The translations under genes were made by a program, and so were the position numbers. This document shows positions 36,101 to 47,592 of a DNA stretch of 64,000 nt, piece by piece (positions within the stretch are counted from its first letter, which is position 1; every line of letters starts with the position of its first letter). Source of the DNA: Acorus gramineus (Eukaryota > Streptophyta > Magnoliopsida > Acorales > Acoraceae); the NCBI GenBank assembly GCA_030737835.1, contig JAUJYN010000012.1, forward strand, positions 1,657,431 through 1,721,430, written 5' to 3'. The notes under the pieces were generated by a model. That model saw only the letters and a list, made by a program, of their open reading frames with translations, did no database searches and had not been told where the DNA came from.

Positions 36101-39100
36101 TCATGCATATGTTGTTGCAGAAACTGCTCAAGAAGCAACTGCTGCACGTGAGGGTGCTGCTGTTGAAATTGCATCTGCTGATGAAGCTGTTGCTGCTGAT
36201 GTTGTTGCAACTGCAACAGTCGCTGTTCTTGAAGTCGAAGTTTTAAAAGATGTTCCACCTCTGGAATCTGCTGGCCAAAGGCCTGGTGATGTTGGGAGTT
36301 TTGCAACTGCTCAAAGACAGATCCATTCATGTGCATATTTTGATGGGGAGAGAGTAGGTCTGGCTGCTGAAGCTGCTGCTTTTGGAGCTGCTGAGACATC
36401 AGGTGGTCTGTCATATTGAAACGGTTAGATTCTTGCTCCAAACGTGCTAAGTGATGAGCATTTATGGCATCTTGAAGTGCATTGGAGTTGGCAAGTGAAT
36501 TTCTTGTGTGGCTATTAGGCCATGCATTCTCAAGAACAGATGACTCAGCTAGTGCACCATATGAATCCTGCTTATGAATAAAATGAGAAGCATCCTTTCT
36601 CATTGCGGGATTGATAATATGACTCTGGTCTGCAATGGCAGATATATTTGATGATAGTGGACGCTTTGGATGACTGCCTTCTAGCTCAGACCACAATAAA
36701 CCAAGAGGATGCACAGTGTTGTCTGTGGGAACCTTGTTGTTGAGCATGCTGATTTCCCCCACTTCATTATACATAAATTGGTGATGGTTTCCAACAGAAT
36801 TCCCAAAAGAATCTTGAAGCACACCAGTAGATTTCTCAGCATGATTTCCACTACCACTAGAAGGCCTACGGGCAAACAAAGGATCTGCACAGTGGAAGGA
36901 AATCATCAAGACAATAATTTTATAATGTATTGCATTGAAAACACATTTTAAAAAACAAAGGTATACAAGCAATACACGAATGTACCTTGAGTCCCTTTCC
37001 CTTGCCCAACAAGCTCATGAAGGTCTTGCCTGTCAGGATTAGGGATGCCTGCTGATGTGTGTAAATCTGACCATGCAAAACTCCCATGTCGAGAATCAAA
37101 TAGATCCTCCTGTTGGGATATGCTTGACTGAACAATATCTGAAGTACCATTAAATCCGGATGATGCCTGCTTCTGGTCATTTACTGTAGTGGTGAAGCCT
37201 GCAGATACGGAAATTGCAGTACAATTGGAAGCACTTCCAACAGAATTAAAATCCATCCCAATAGTACCACTATCTGAATATTCTGCATTGTTGCCATTCA
37301 CAACTATGGAACCAGGGCGTGGTCTAATAAGTTTTAAGTGTGGTATTACTTCCCCAAGCTCCCTGAGAGGTGTGCCTTCTGGAGCATCTGACAAACATAC
37401 AAGCAAGTCTGTTTCGAAATAACCTTGTTCAAACCAGGAGATAATGTCAAGACCTGAAAACGGTCCCTGTATATCTCCTTGTGGATCCAGGTAAAACAGA
37501 CTCATTTCTTCAGGAGTTCCCTTTTCTGATGATTTCACTTCACCGTCAATCCTTTGATACTGATCATCACCACTAGACATTTCCTCAATGCACAGTGTAT
37601 TGAACATATTCAAGTCATCAGGTACCTTTGCACTAGCAGTAAAAGAAGAAGAAAACTCTATGTTTTCCAACATTGAATCCTTGCTAAAACCAAAATTTTC
37701 TGTTTTCCCTGCATCAGTTACTACTTGAGTTTCACCTACTTTCAGCTTTGAGATAGTCTCATGTTTGCCCAACTCCTTGGTGTGGTCTACATCAATGGTC
37801 TTGGAAATATCGTGAGTCGGATGACCAGAATCTAGTCCAGTCATCAAAGCCTTAGCTTTTTTATCAAATTGTCTGACAGTGGTGGAGTCACCTGAAAAGT
37901 AAACCAGCAATCATCAGGGAATAAAAAATGAAACAGTCATTAACATGGGAGAACATGATTGAACAGATCCACTAAATGAAATTTGGTAGCCCAATCATCA
38001 ATCATTACCTTGATAGGAATCATAGTGTATACTTCTCTTAAAGGATTCACCAGTCTCTTGAATGCCCTCAGAAGGAAGCATACTTTGTTTGCTCTCAGTT
38101 AAAGGCACATCACCAATACCTGAAAAAAAAAGTCCAAATATTCAGAGGAACCAATACTGCTCGTGAAACTAAGGATATCGACAAACAAATTACCTGTGCC
38201 ATGGTCATAGGCCCTCCCCATTTTCTCAGTCCCTGAACTGTTAATCACACCACTGCCAATAACTTTCCCCTTTGAAATATCTTCTAGGACAGCCTGTCAG
38301 CCCCAAAAAAAATTATTGTAAAATAATAAAAAAATCAGATTTTTGGTTCAATCTTATTATGTGACCCAAATATGGTGACTCCTCAGGAACATCTACGAAA
38401 CTATTTATTCATCAACTTCAGAGGGCATAAATATGATGTGAACTCAGAATGCATGCTCCATTCAACTTTGAGATAATATTATTAAAACAGCTTTCTGTGT
38501 TGGCTGATACTTAAAACAGCATTATAGATGACTCGAAGATGTGATCAGATCATGCAATCTTTTGTGCCAGCGGTCCATTTGGGTGATTTGGTTGATGCAT
38601 AATCAGATCATCTTCAAGTGGGACAGGCTGTATGTGGGAAACATTTGGGAGTTGGTGGTATGGCTCATAAAGGATTGGGGATGCTCTTGTGCGGGCAAGT
38701 TGGGTCATGTATTGGGGCAATAAATTAATCTAAAGAGTAGGGTATGTGTGTTGGGGGCAGGCAAGTGGCTACAGTATATGTCTCCTCTACAGTTGGACCG
38801 GCCAGTGTGCTTTTTGTTGCTCTGTTTGTTCTTTCTTATTCTGGGCATTCTATTCGACCTTAATAAAAAGTGGTAAGGTACCTACCTTTTCTGTCAAAAA
38901 TAATGACTAGTAGATGTAAATAAAGTAATTAATGAAATGACTTCATTAAGACAAAATTTATCACCTAGTTTAAGATGGAGGTCAATCTCTCTGTGAACTC
39001 CACTTGAGTTCAAATAACTCAATGTGAAAAAAAAATGAAACTTTTAAAACCTCGCAAAAGTTTTACTATATTATAATATCCTCTTCTTCATGATTATTGT

Positions 39101-42100
39101 GCTGTGAGTGGGATTTCAATACCCAATAAATAATAACCACTCAAAATCTTGCCACCTGCAGTCAAATATGTACTGACAGAGCTACTATTTTCTGAACATT
39201 TGTTTGATCTGCATCTATGTATCCCCCTCAAACAAATCCACGTTCCTCCTGCCACTCTCAAGAAAAAATGGCATTCATGGCCTCATGGGTCAAAACGCTT
39301 CGATATAGGCAAATCTGGGCCATCTACAATGCTTCCAAAAAGGGCATGCACTAAGCCTTACCTACCTTCTAGTTGTACTTATACCCTATAACACACAAAA
39401 TATTGCTTCCCGTGTCTCTTTGCAGACACTAAATATTGGTTTCTCATAGATACTCAGTGTTATGGTCCTTATAGCACTTTCACGAACATAATTATGCATG
39501 TCAGACACTATAACAATAATAGCAATCCTAATAGGACAGCCAAAAACAATCTTAAAGCTCTGTTCAACTTCTCTCAAGAAATACAGCTACCTGTTATGTC
39601 AACAATCACATCCATAATACCAAAACCAGCACAGGAAAGTGTACAAATTTTTTTACCAAAATCAGAAATAAGGGTTACCTCTTCATTAGTGTCAGGTATA
39701 ACAAAGGCCAAGGGCTCGATAGAGTTTAATTGCGTTACAGGATGAAGTTCCTTGAGCCCATCAGGTATAGTTTCAAATGAGGGAACAATCCTGCACTTCC
39801 TGTAAATATCAAGAAGTTTCCCCCTTGGGTAGCGAAAAGTATCAACAGATGAAACAGATTTTCCAGAGTAAGAATCATTCTTATCAACTGGAGCACCAAT
39901 AGGCCCAGCAGATGAAGGTCTGTTAAAAGATGATGCACCAGAAGAACTTGACCTTCCTCGTCCTGGAGCAAAACCAACATTTGAACCCTCCCCACGTCCC
40001 CTTTCTAGCCCAAACCCAGGAGCAGCACGATACACTGTTGACCCACCAGAATGAACTTCATGTCGATGACGTGGCCTCCATTTATCACGCAAATCAGATT
40101 CACGCTCGGGAGCTGGACGGTTGCTGGATGCAAAAGATTGCTTTTCATTTTGAGCATCTTCCTTTTCCAACTCCATCCTCTTCTCAGATCGTAAATCTTT
40201 TTCCTTGTCATCTGGACCCCACCTTGATGACCACTTGCTGTCCCGTCGACTGTCATACCCTGAGCTTCGGTTACCTACGTCATGCCACCGGTCAGCTGAG
40301 GGCACTACCCTAGAATCACCGGTTTCTCTATTGTCAACACGACGATCACTCTTACGATATTCACTTTCCCTATCACCTTCTTTTCGGCGGTCTCTCCTCC
40401 CGAGTACACCAGTCTCCCTCTCCTCTTCACGCCAACGACGGCCACTCTCAATCTCAGGCATACTCCTCCGCCATTCTTTCCGGTCTTGGGATCCATCAAG
40501 GCGCCAACCTTCTTTCTGGACAGAATCTGTAGAGTTTCCATGAGAAGGATTTGTAGCCCGTAAGTCCTGTCAATCAATTAAACATAAAACATATCATTGT
40601 AAAATTCAGAAACATATGATGTATTAAGGCAGCGCAAACGAAACAATATTGCAAACAATGATCTGCTGTCATTGTTTAGTTGTTGTGGCATTTGTCGTAG
40701 AAAGATAGGTGGCATTATTGTAAATATGATAACTATTTCCTAATAAACAAATGACAATAATGCAAATATTTCTTCCAACCAACTTTATAAAAGAAGGTTA
40801 ATATGACTGAAAATCCAAAGAACACATTCACAATTTCATATACTGCAAAAAACCACACTAATTGGTTGTCTCTATGCTGCAACGTACATATCACAAGCAG
40901 AATGAGATGCTCACTAATCACTAATCGAGAAAGGAACAAGAATAAAAAAATATAGCATTTAGAAAATAAGCATTTGCTTCGTATAACAGGTAGCCTAGAA
41001 TAAATATATATATACACCTAGCCCTATTTTTAAGCCCCGCTTTTAGCATTTGGAGTATATACCATTATATGAAAACATATATATAATGAGTGTACCTTTG
41101 TAATGAAAGTATGCACATATGAGTGTATATAACTTTCAAGGGGCTTAGGGCTAATCATAGGGCTAGGTGTGGTGAAACTCAAAACCCAAAGGCATTAAAA
41201 TAAGATTATAACCACCAACACAAGAAAATCAATTCCCCCAATATAAAGAGAACCAAAGAATATTCGACATATGCGCTAGATGAAAAATGCAGCTGGTTCA
41301 GAAATCTATTGGAAAAAAGTCATGCTTCCTTGCAACAATAGAATTTCATTTACAATATTATATAGAATCCTTCCATAATGGATTTTGTGGTCATATGATT
41401 TACTATTTCTACACAAAATACCGTTTATGGGTATTTCAATTACATATCAGCTCATAAATAACAATTGAAGTTTATAATGACTGAATGCGAATTGTATAAA
41501 AGCCTGTCAACATACACCTATTACAAAAGTACAATGATTTCAATTAAAATAATCCAGATGACAACAAAACAGCTGGTCCACATCATAGAACCAAAATATA
41601 ATGACAAAAACTGTTCCGACACAAAATCATTGCAAGAGATTAGAATACATTAACTAAGATCATTACAAGAGTTCAGAAATGGGGGTAAAATGCAGTTTAC
41701 CATCATAATACAATCATTAAAAAGAAGAGATAATGCCTAAATTGTCAAACAAGCATTTCTTAAAATGATCCAATTACGTTGGGAGAAACCTCAATTCAGA
41801 TCGAGAATGAATTCATTCCTAACCAACAGATATAGACATCAACAGGGAAAGCGGTAAAAATTAAGTCATCTGTGGCGATAATTCAAGGCGAACAATATTA
41901 TCAATCAAATTTTTATCATAAACTGACTTATTATAAATCCCAACAGGTCTTACGAGTTACACCAACACATCAATGCAGAAACAGGGAATATTATCCTTTA
42001 TTTTTTTAACAGATATATAGGTATCATTTCCATATGGTCAACAAAATAAAACAATACAGAAATACAAAAAAAAATGGCTAGATATATACCCCAACAGCAC

Positions 42101-42783
42101 CCAGGACACCAGCCTTACTTTCACTGGGTTTAGTATAAAGCCACTGGGGAGACAGTGGTATGCTGTTCTCAGAGATCCCTTGATCTGCAACAACTCCAAA
42201 CAAACATTAGTAAACAAAAGACGGTCAAAGCAATTTGGAAGAAACCATTGCAAACGAAAAAACCAGAACCCTGGAATCATGGATTCCTCAAACAGCCCAA
42301 CAAAACACCAAGTTGTCTGAGATGTAATCACCTTTGGAATCATCAAAAAATCCCAGGACCGCCTTGTCCACGTCTACACCTACAACCACCATTTTTTAGC
42401 ACCAAATTCATCAGAAACAGCGAAACACCACTATAAGGTAAATCACAATCTATATATTCATGGAAGAAAATAAAACCGCGATTCCCCAAAAAGTGGCATC
42501 ACTGAATGACATCCATGAGACTGAATCTATAGATACAGAGCACGTCATTCAAGCATGAAAACCCTAAAAATTCAGAATTCTACAGGAATCGAAACCACCA
42601 TAACCAAAAGCCCTAATCCAAGTCACGAAAGCACATCAAAACAACAAATCTCATCAATCCAAAACCACAGCGACGAAAAAAAGGACAAGGTTGACAAGTT
42701 TTTCCACCTTTGGAGGTCCAGACCTCGTCTGGCGACTTCGAGGAGAGGAGATCGTCCGGCAGATCGAGCTTCCGTTCTCCCAT
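33154..42783 (-). CDS. GYF-domain protein, EXA1-like translational regulator
   Basis: Exons, minus strand: 42708-42783, 42332-42379, 42090-42184, 39679-40566, 38194-38293, 38009-38119, 36986-37891, 34737-36884, 34576-34648, 33713-33864, 33154-33440. They join in frame to 1628 codons (1627 aa), close to Arabidopsis EXA1. The N-terminus MGERKLDLPDDLL precedes a conserved PLSPQWLYTKPSE segment, then a long Arg/Glu/Asp-rich region (residues 74-250). YPRGKLL at 319-325 fits the eIF4E-binding consensus YxxxxL-hydrophobic. The GYF domain (about 570-625) has LFYLDPQGDIQGPF, then WFEQGYF and LCVSDAP-like residues, the fold that binds proline-rich ligands. A Gln/His/Leu-rich stretch lies near 950-1010, and the C-terminus is a lysine-rich KKKGKKGRQ followed by DPALLGFKV. 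EXA1 is known as a plant GIGYF-type partner of eIF4E proteins that represses translation and supports potexvirus accumulation; orthology here is inferred. Telo-box-like TTAGGGTTT occurs twice just upstream (42836-42875). Confidence 0.92.
33475..33678. mobile_element. Short Tourist-like MITE in a GYF-gene intron
   Basis: This element is flanked by TAA at 33472-33474 and 33679-33681. The termini GGCTGCGTTTGATCG and, complemented from the right, GGCCCCGTTTGGAAA agree well. It lies between coding exons 33154-33440 and 33713-33864 and fills most of that intron. It is non-coding. Confidence 0.65.
38541..38880 (+). mobile_element. LINE 3'-end remnant in a GYF-gene intron
   Basis: The plus strand encodes SIWVIWLMHNQIIFKWDRLY and then WELVVWLIKDWGCSCAG before a stop near 38720, resembling the end of the plant LINE reverse-transcriptase zinc-binding region (consensus of the W..W..RN..IF type). 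Non-coding sequence ending in AATAAAAAGTGGTAAGGTACC-like words follows to about 38880. It is severely 5'-truncated and antisense to the host gene. Confidence 0.6.
41015..41169. mobile_element. Small inverted-repeat element in a GYF-gene intron
   Basis: The termini CACCTAGCCCTATTTTTAAG and, complemented from the right, CACCTAGCCCTATGATTAGC are inverted repeats, with a second inner pair AAGCCCC. The core contains TATATACCATTATATG. It is about 155 bp and non-coding, in the intron between exons 42090-42184 and 39679-40566. No target duplication could be read. Confidence 0.5.
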
Positions 42784-43257
42784 TGGGATCGGCCACCGCA
42801 GAGGGGGTTCGAGAAGGGGAGAAATGAAGGACGGATTAGGGTTTTCAGAGAGATGGAGAGCGAAAATTAGGGTTTCAATCGGAGCTTCTTCTGTTGCAGA
42901 GAGAGCGAGATGTTTCACGGTTTGGGTGGTCAGAGAACAAAAACAAGGAGGTTGTGATTTTTTGCTTTTTTAAAAATAAATAAACAACATGTATTTAAAT
43001 TTTGGGGAAATTAATTTTAGGTCCTTAGACCTCATTGTCTATTATTTCCAAGTCTTTTGAGTGAGAGCAGTTAAGTTCACTATTAACATTTTCAATTTAC
43101 CCCTCCCCTTCATCGACTGTATATATTGTTAAATGGTCTGGATACATTATTAATAAATTTGAGTATACTATTACCAGGTCATAATATATTGTTAAGATGG
43201 AAGGTAGGGACGAGAGAGAATCACTAGAAGGGGGCGGTGACTGGAGGTTGAGCGCGT

Positions 43258-43774
43258 AGGGGTGGTAAATGAACCAAGTCGCTCATGCTCAGCTCAGTTA
43301 GAGCTCGTTCGATTACACAAATGAGTTGAGCTTAAACAATTTTTTTAAAACTCGGCTATAAATGAGCCATGCGTAGTCAAGCCTGATCCAAGCTGAGGCA
43401 AGCCATGAGCCTATACGAGCTCATTGACTTAAAAGTGTGGAATGTTATCTATTTTTTAATATGATTTGTCTAGTGATGATTTTCGAATATAATTGTATAT
43501 CTTCAACATATTATTTATTTTCTGCACGTTTTAATTGCTAAATGAGTTTTTTTTTAGTTCAATGAGCCTAGAGCTTGAGCCTTGGTTTGAACTTGCACTC
43601 GAGCTCGTTTTACAAATGAGTTGAACTAAGCTGCAACCAAGCTTTTTCACAAGTCAAATGAGCCGAGTTTGAACACAGAATTAAGCTCGATCTCAAATTG
43701 AGTCAAGCCTAATTATAAACGAGCTGAGCTTCAACATGTCAAAACTCAACTCGCTTGGCTCGTTTACTACCTCT
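43258..43774. mobile_element. hAT-like miniature element, GGTGGTAAA termini, nested
   Basis: The left end AGGGGTGGTAAATGAACCAA matches the complement of the right end, AGAGGTAGTAAACGAGCCAA. The interior has many GAGCTCG, GAGTTGAGC and GCCGAGTTTG-like words. The 8-bp flank GAGCGCGT (43250-43257) matches ATGCGCGT at 6 of 8, but the latter is now split by the insertion of the next element (ATGC at 43775-43778 and GCGT at 44341-44344). A relative lies at 18555-18985. Confidence 0.65.
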
Positions 43775-43778
43775 ATGC

Positions 43779-44332
43779 TAGATCTGTCAACGGGTTGGGT
43801 CGGGGTGGACCCGAACCCGACCTATTTGATCATCGGGTCCTTCGAGTCAGGTCCATATCGTGTCTCAGGTCAACTCAGATCAACCCATTAACAAACTCAG
43901 GCCAAACAAAGAGAGGTTGAGGAAATTCTTAAAAGCTTACAATAGCTTCATTTTTTTTTCTTTTTAATATAGTCTAGTATATTATAAATAGTTTTTCACT
44001 ATTTTTATTTTTAAATATTATATGAGGAAACATTTAGAACACGGTTTGGATTATTATACTTTTATTTAAAATCGAAAGGTTGTAAAATATTTCAAATGTT
44101 TAAAATTTATTTAGTTATAAAATGTTTGGTTGAATCATGAGTGTTAGTTTGGATCATAAATATAAAAAAATCACATAATATTTGAGTTGGATCAATCGGG
44201 TCTAACGGGTCCATAGGATTGGGTCGAGGTGGACCCAGACCCGACCCATTTTGATTGTCGGATCGGATCAGATATTTACGCCTTTTATCGGATCAGATTC
44301 GGATCAACCCCGTGACCTGTTGACAGGCCTAA
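43779..44332. mobile_element. hAT-type element with GGGTC-rich ends, nested copy
   Basis: This is the same family as 29298-30116: left end TAGATCTGTCAACGGGTTGG, complement of the right end TTAGGCCTGTCAACAGGTCA. The flanks CTCTATGC (43771-43778) and ACCTATGC (44333-44340) agree at 6 of 8. The GACCCG/GGGTCG subterminal units are fewer and more mutated than in the 29-kb copy, so this insertion looks older. It sits at the right terminus of the 43258 element. Confidence 0.7.
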
Positions 44333-44571
44333 ACCTATGCGCGTGGAGGGGGAGGGGTTATCGTCTATGTGAATGTGAGAAAAGGGACAAATAAAAATGA
44401 AGGCAGGGGTAAAAGTAAAAAAAATGATAAAAGATAACCCTTTCTAGATCAAATGATCAAAATATAATACTCCAACTAATTCGGGATCTAAAAATCACAT
44501 CAGATATTTTAGGGACCTGAAAGTAATTCAGGGTTTCCCGGAGGACCTGGTATAAATTTCCCTTTAAAATT

Positions 44572-46200
44572 TTCGCTGATTATATTTATATTCGTCTCTG
44601 TTGTATTATAAAACGCAATCATTAATCAGTGAACTAGGTTTAAAGAGTATCGAATGATGGGTTCACTCGACGGTGGGTTTAGAATTGTTTGCTTGGGCTA
44701 ACGAACGGCTAGGATTGGTTGTGTGGGGGTGGAGTTGAACGTGAGATCGGGCGAGAGTAAAGCGAGTGTGATGTGAGTTACAGATCGGAGACATTGGGGA
44801 TAAGTCCACGCTTTTATTTGTTCTTTTGGGGGCAATCTTATTCAATATATAATTGAGCTTGACAATTATGTGGAAAAAATCCACATGTAATCTATATTTG
44901 AACTCAACAAATATTATATATTATATTCCTACACATCCTTTTGATATTGAAGTCTCCCTCCAAGAAAATAGTAGTATTTACAGAATAGTAAATACTAAAT
45001 GTTATGTGTGTGCGTTTATTATAATTATTTTTATTTTGTATTTTTATATTTTTTCCAAAAAAAAAAAGGCAAAACATATTATAATTTGATTAAATAATCA
45101 TCTCAATTTGAAATCTTTTATTGTGTTTTGATTATTCGTAGGATAAGGATTTGAATATGAAAACAAGATGATGAATACATATTCAGATATAGAAAATATC
45201 CATTTCATATCTTATTCGTCGATAGGTTTATCTACATTATACAGTCTTTTTTAAATAACAATTTATATTAATATACTATGCACTTGTTAAATGCATGTGA
45301 TGTACGGTGTTAAAAAAACACGTTAAATGAGTATTTATACATGTTTAATGATGTAACATCTAAAAATATGCTGTGTATCATATATATGTTTTATGCATGT
45401 ATTGCTACAAAGGACATACATTGACATGTACCAATATATTTATATATACAACATATATATATACACACACCATATTTTATATATAAACATATAAAATTAA
45501 ATAAAAATACAATATCAATCATAAGTTCACATTAAAGAAGAAAAAATTCAAACCATATAGGTTTAAATCGGAATATAAAATTGGAACACATACCTTAAAT
45601 ATATAAAGTTGGCATGGGGATAAGGAGTTATAATAAGAAAAAAATTGGATTAAATCACTTGTTATCCCATATGGCATAAAACAAAATAGGGATAAAAGTA
45701 TTGACAATTGTTCACGTTTTGAGATAAAAAATGGGGATAGTTTTCTCTGGGTAAAAGGTGGAACAGACTTTATCCCAATTTTTTATCCCAATTTTATAAA
45801 ATTAGGATAACATTTATTACTACCATTTCCAAGAAAATAAATGAAAAAAAAAAGAATGTGTTCCACTAAACAATATTAATGCCCCATTAATAGAAATGGT
45901 TGATTTAATATTTTTTTAAAAAATTTGAAGTTATCGAGATTGAGGATAAGAAAATAAAAAATGAAGATAATAAAAAACATTATCAAATATAAATGTGAAT
46001 AAAAATAATAATTTTTTTATCATTATAAATTATACTAATTTATCTTAAAAATTTATCCCTTTACCAAACTAGACTAGGTTTAGGTGCGGTTATTTTAACC
46101 ATATTTTTTTCTCATCCCCACCCTGTTAGATGATCAACCCCATTCCAAATTCCTGAAATGCAATCCCACCGCTGAATATATATATCACACACTACAACCC
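44572..46200. other. AT-rich intergenic DNA
   Basis: No gene was recognised. From about 45580 to 46080 there is sequence with GGGATAA and TTATCCC words in both orientations (for example GGCATGGGGATAAGG and TTTATCCCTTTACC), perhaps a decayed inverted-repeat element, but I could not fix its ends. Confidence 0.3.
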
Positions 46201-46239
46201 TAACCCACCCCTTCAGATTTTTCTTCTTTCCCCTCTCTC

Positions 46240-46875
46240 CCTCGGCAGGTCCCCTCTACACCCTCGCCGCCGGCGCCTTCAACACCTCCGCCGCCTTTAC
46301 ATCGGGCCCCACCTACCTCCTCCTCAACGCGGCCCTCCCCCTCCTCGTCTCCACCGCCGCCCTCCTTCCCATCCTCCGCCAGAAGCAACGGCAGCCCCCC
46401 ACCGGATCCCGCCGGAGACCGCCGCCCACGACTCCGTCCTCTTCCTCCTTCTCCTCAACGCCTTCACCTTCCTCACCGGGCTCTCTGCGTCCCCGGCGTC
46501 ATCTGCGCCAGGGAATGAGCCCGCCGCACCATCACCTTGAGCTTCCACATCAACGGCGGTGCGTCTGGGCTGACGAGATCGAGCTCCACAAGAGCCTCCT
46601 CTCCAAAGCAGAGGAGGAGGAGAACAGGCGGTGGTGGCGGTGTTGCTAGGAGAATGATTGGATGGCGATGCTCAGGGAGGAGCACGGCGCGTCGAAGCTC
46701 GTCCATCGGATCAATTTCTGACTCTACTACGCCGTCATCGTCGGTCTGGTCTACATCAATAACCTCGGACAGATCGCGCAGTCGCTCGGACGGTATTCCG
46801 ACACCGCGACCTTCGTCACCGTCTACTCCGCCTGCTCCTTCCTCAGCCGCCTCTTTTCAGGGTGGGGTGTGTATG
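46240..46875 (+). pseudogene. Decayed nodulin-like/NFD4-type transporter gene fragment
   Basis: From about 46248 the plus strand reads LYTLAAGAFNTSAAF, then TYLLLNAALPLLVSTAALLP, matching membrane segments of plant nodulin-like major-facilitator proteins (the NFD4 group). Further on, in other frames, are ADEIELHKSLLSKAEEEE, LYYAVIVGLVYINNLGQIAQ, then SLGRYSDTATFVTVYSACSF, which match the later DFWLYF..GLVYINNLGQI region of the same family. The frame shifts several times, the N-terminus is absent and the C-terminal half is missing, so it is a dead fragment. The GC-rich codon usage contrasts with the surrounding AT-rich DNA. Confidence 0.65.
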
Positions 46876-47592
46876 TTTAATGAATATGAGGGGTGGGACT
46901 GGTAGGGGTGGGTTGGGTTTATCATTTGATGGGGTGGATGTATAGCTCCCCCAACACATAAGATCATAGATGAAACTAATTTCAAGTATTTTTTAAAATA
47001 TCTTTATTTTAGGTCCCTAAAAGGCTAAAATGCAGAACAAATGTACAAAATGAATCCAAACAAAATAAGCCAAAGAAAGAAGAAATGATATAACCACCAA
47101 ATGTTCAGCAATGTAATTGTATGTATACGAATTAGGAGTATGGAAATAACTTATCTTGTGTATAAAAAAAATTTAAAATATCAAGATAACCCAAATACAA
47201 TTGTATCAAATTATCCCCACACCTATAACTGATGTATAATTTATCCTTAAATTCAAATAATTCACTACTCCACCACTTTATTCCAGCATAAAATTGGACT
47301 GCAATTCAATTACACCAAGAACCACAACTCATATTAAAAAAGCTACACCACAACGCAATGCCAATCATAAACATTAACAAAATGGTGACTCTGCCAATCA
47401 CAAACATTAACACAATGGAGTTCACAATACCAAGTTGTAAAGGTCAAAGAAACAATCTCATAAAACAGGTGATAATAAAATTAAGGGCACATCAAATCCT
47501 GCTCAAAAGTCTCAACAAGTCTAAAATTCTATAGCAGAAGCTGAAACAGAAACACAATGAAACAAAAAAAGGCAAAAGCCATGAAAGAACAT
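46876..47592. other. 3' flank of the RPL7A gene
   Basis: The right part should contain the 3' UTR of the minus-strand ribosomal protein gene. Near 47330-47415, ACATTAACA(A/C)AATGG is directly repeated. No separate gene was recognised. Confidence 0.35.

Larger units (their letters stand above)
43004..44562. mobile_element. Outer Mutator-like element carrying two nested hAT insertions
   Basis: The left end GGGGAAATTAATTTTAGGTC and the complement of the right end, GGGAAATTTATACCAGGTCC, are imperfect inverted repeats. The 9-bp flanks TTAAATTTT and TTTAAAATT agree only partly (6 of 9). The interior is interrupted by two hAT-like elements back to back (43258-43774 and 43779-44332). The assignment is inferred from the terminus style shared with the Mutator-type elements at 5.6 and 7.0 kb. 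Confidence 0.5.

Noticed and set aside
36015-36419. Open frame of 134 codons on the plus strand
   Set aside because: It is antisense to the Gln-rich part of the GYF-protein exon 34737-36884; CAG/CAA codons read backwards give an Ala/Val-rich artefact.
42613-42918. Earlier in-frame Met codon for the GYF protein (at about 42918)
   Set aside because: The upstream part of this frame (Leu/Pro/Ser residues) has no resemblance to the family; the Met at 42781-42783 begins the conserved MGERKLDLPDD-type start.
44663-44884. 73-codon minus-strand frame
   Set aside because: No recognisable motif, no splice-consistent partners, and normal intergenic composition.
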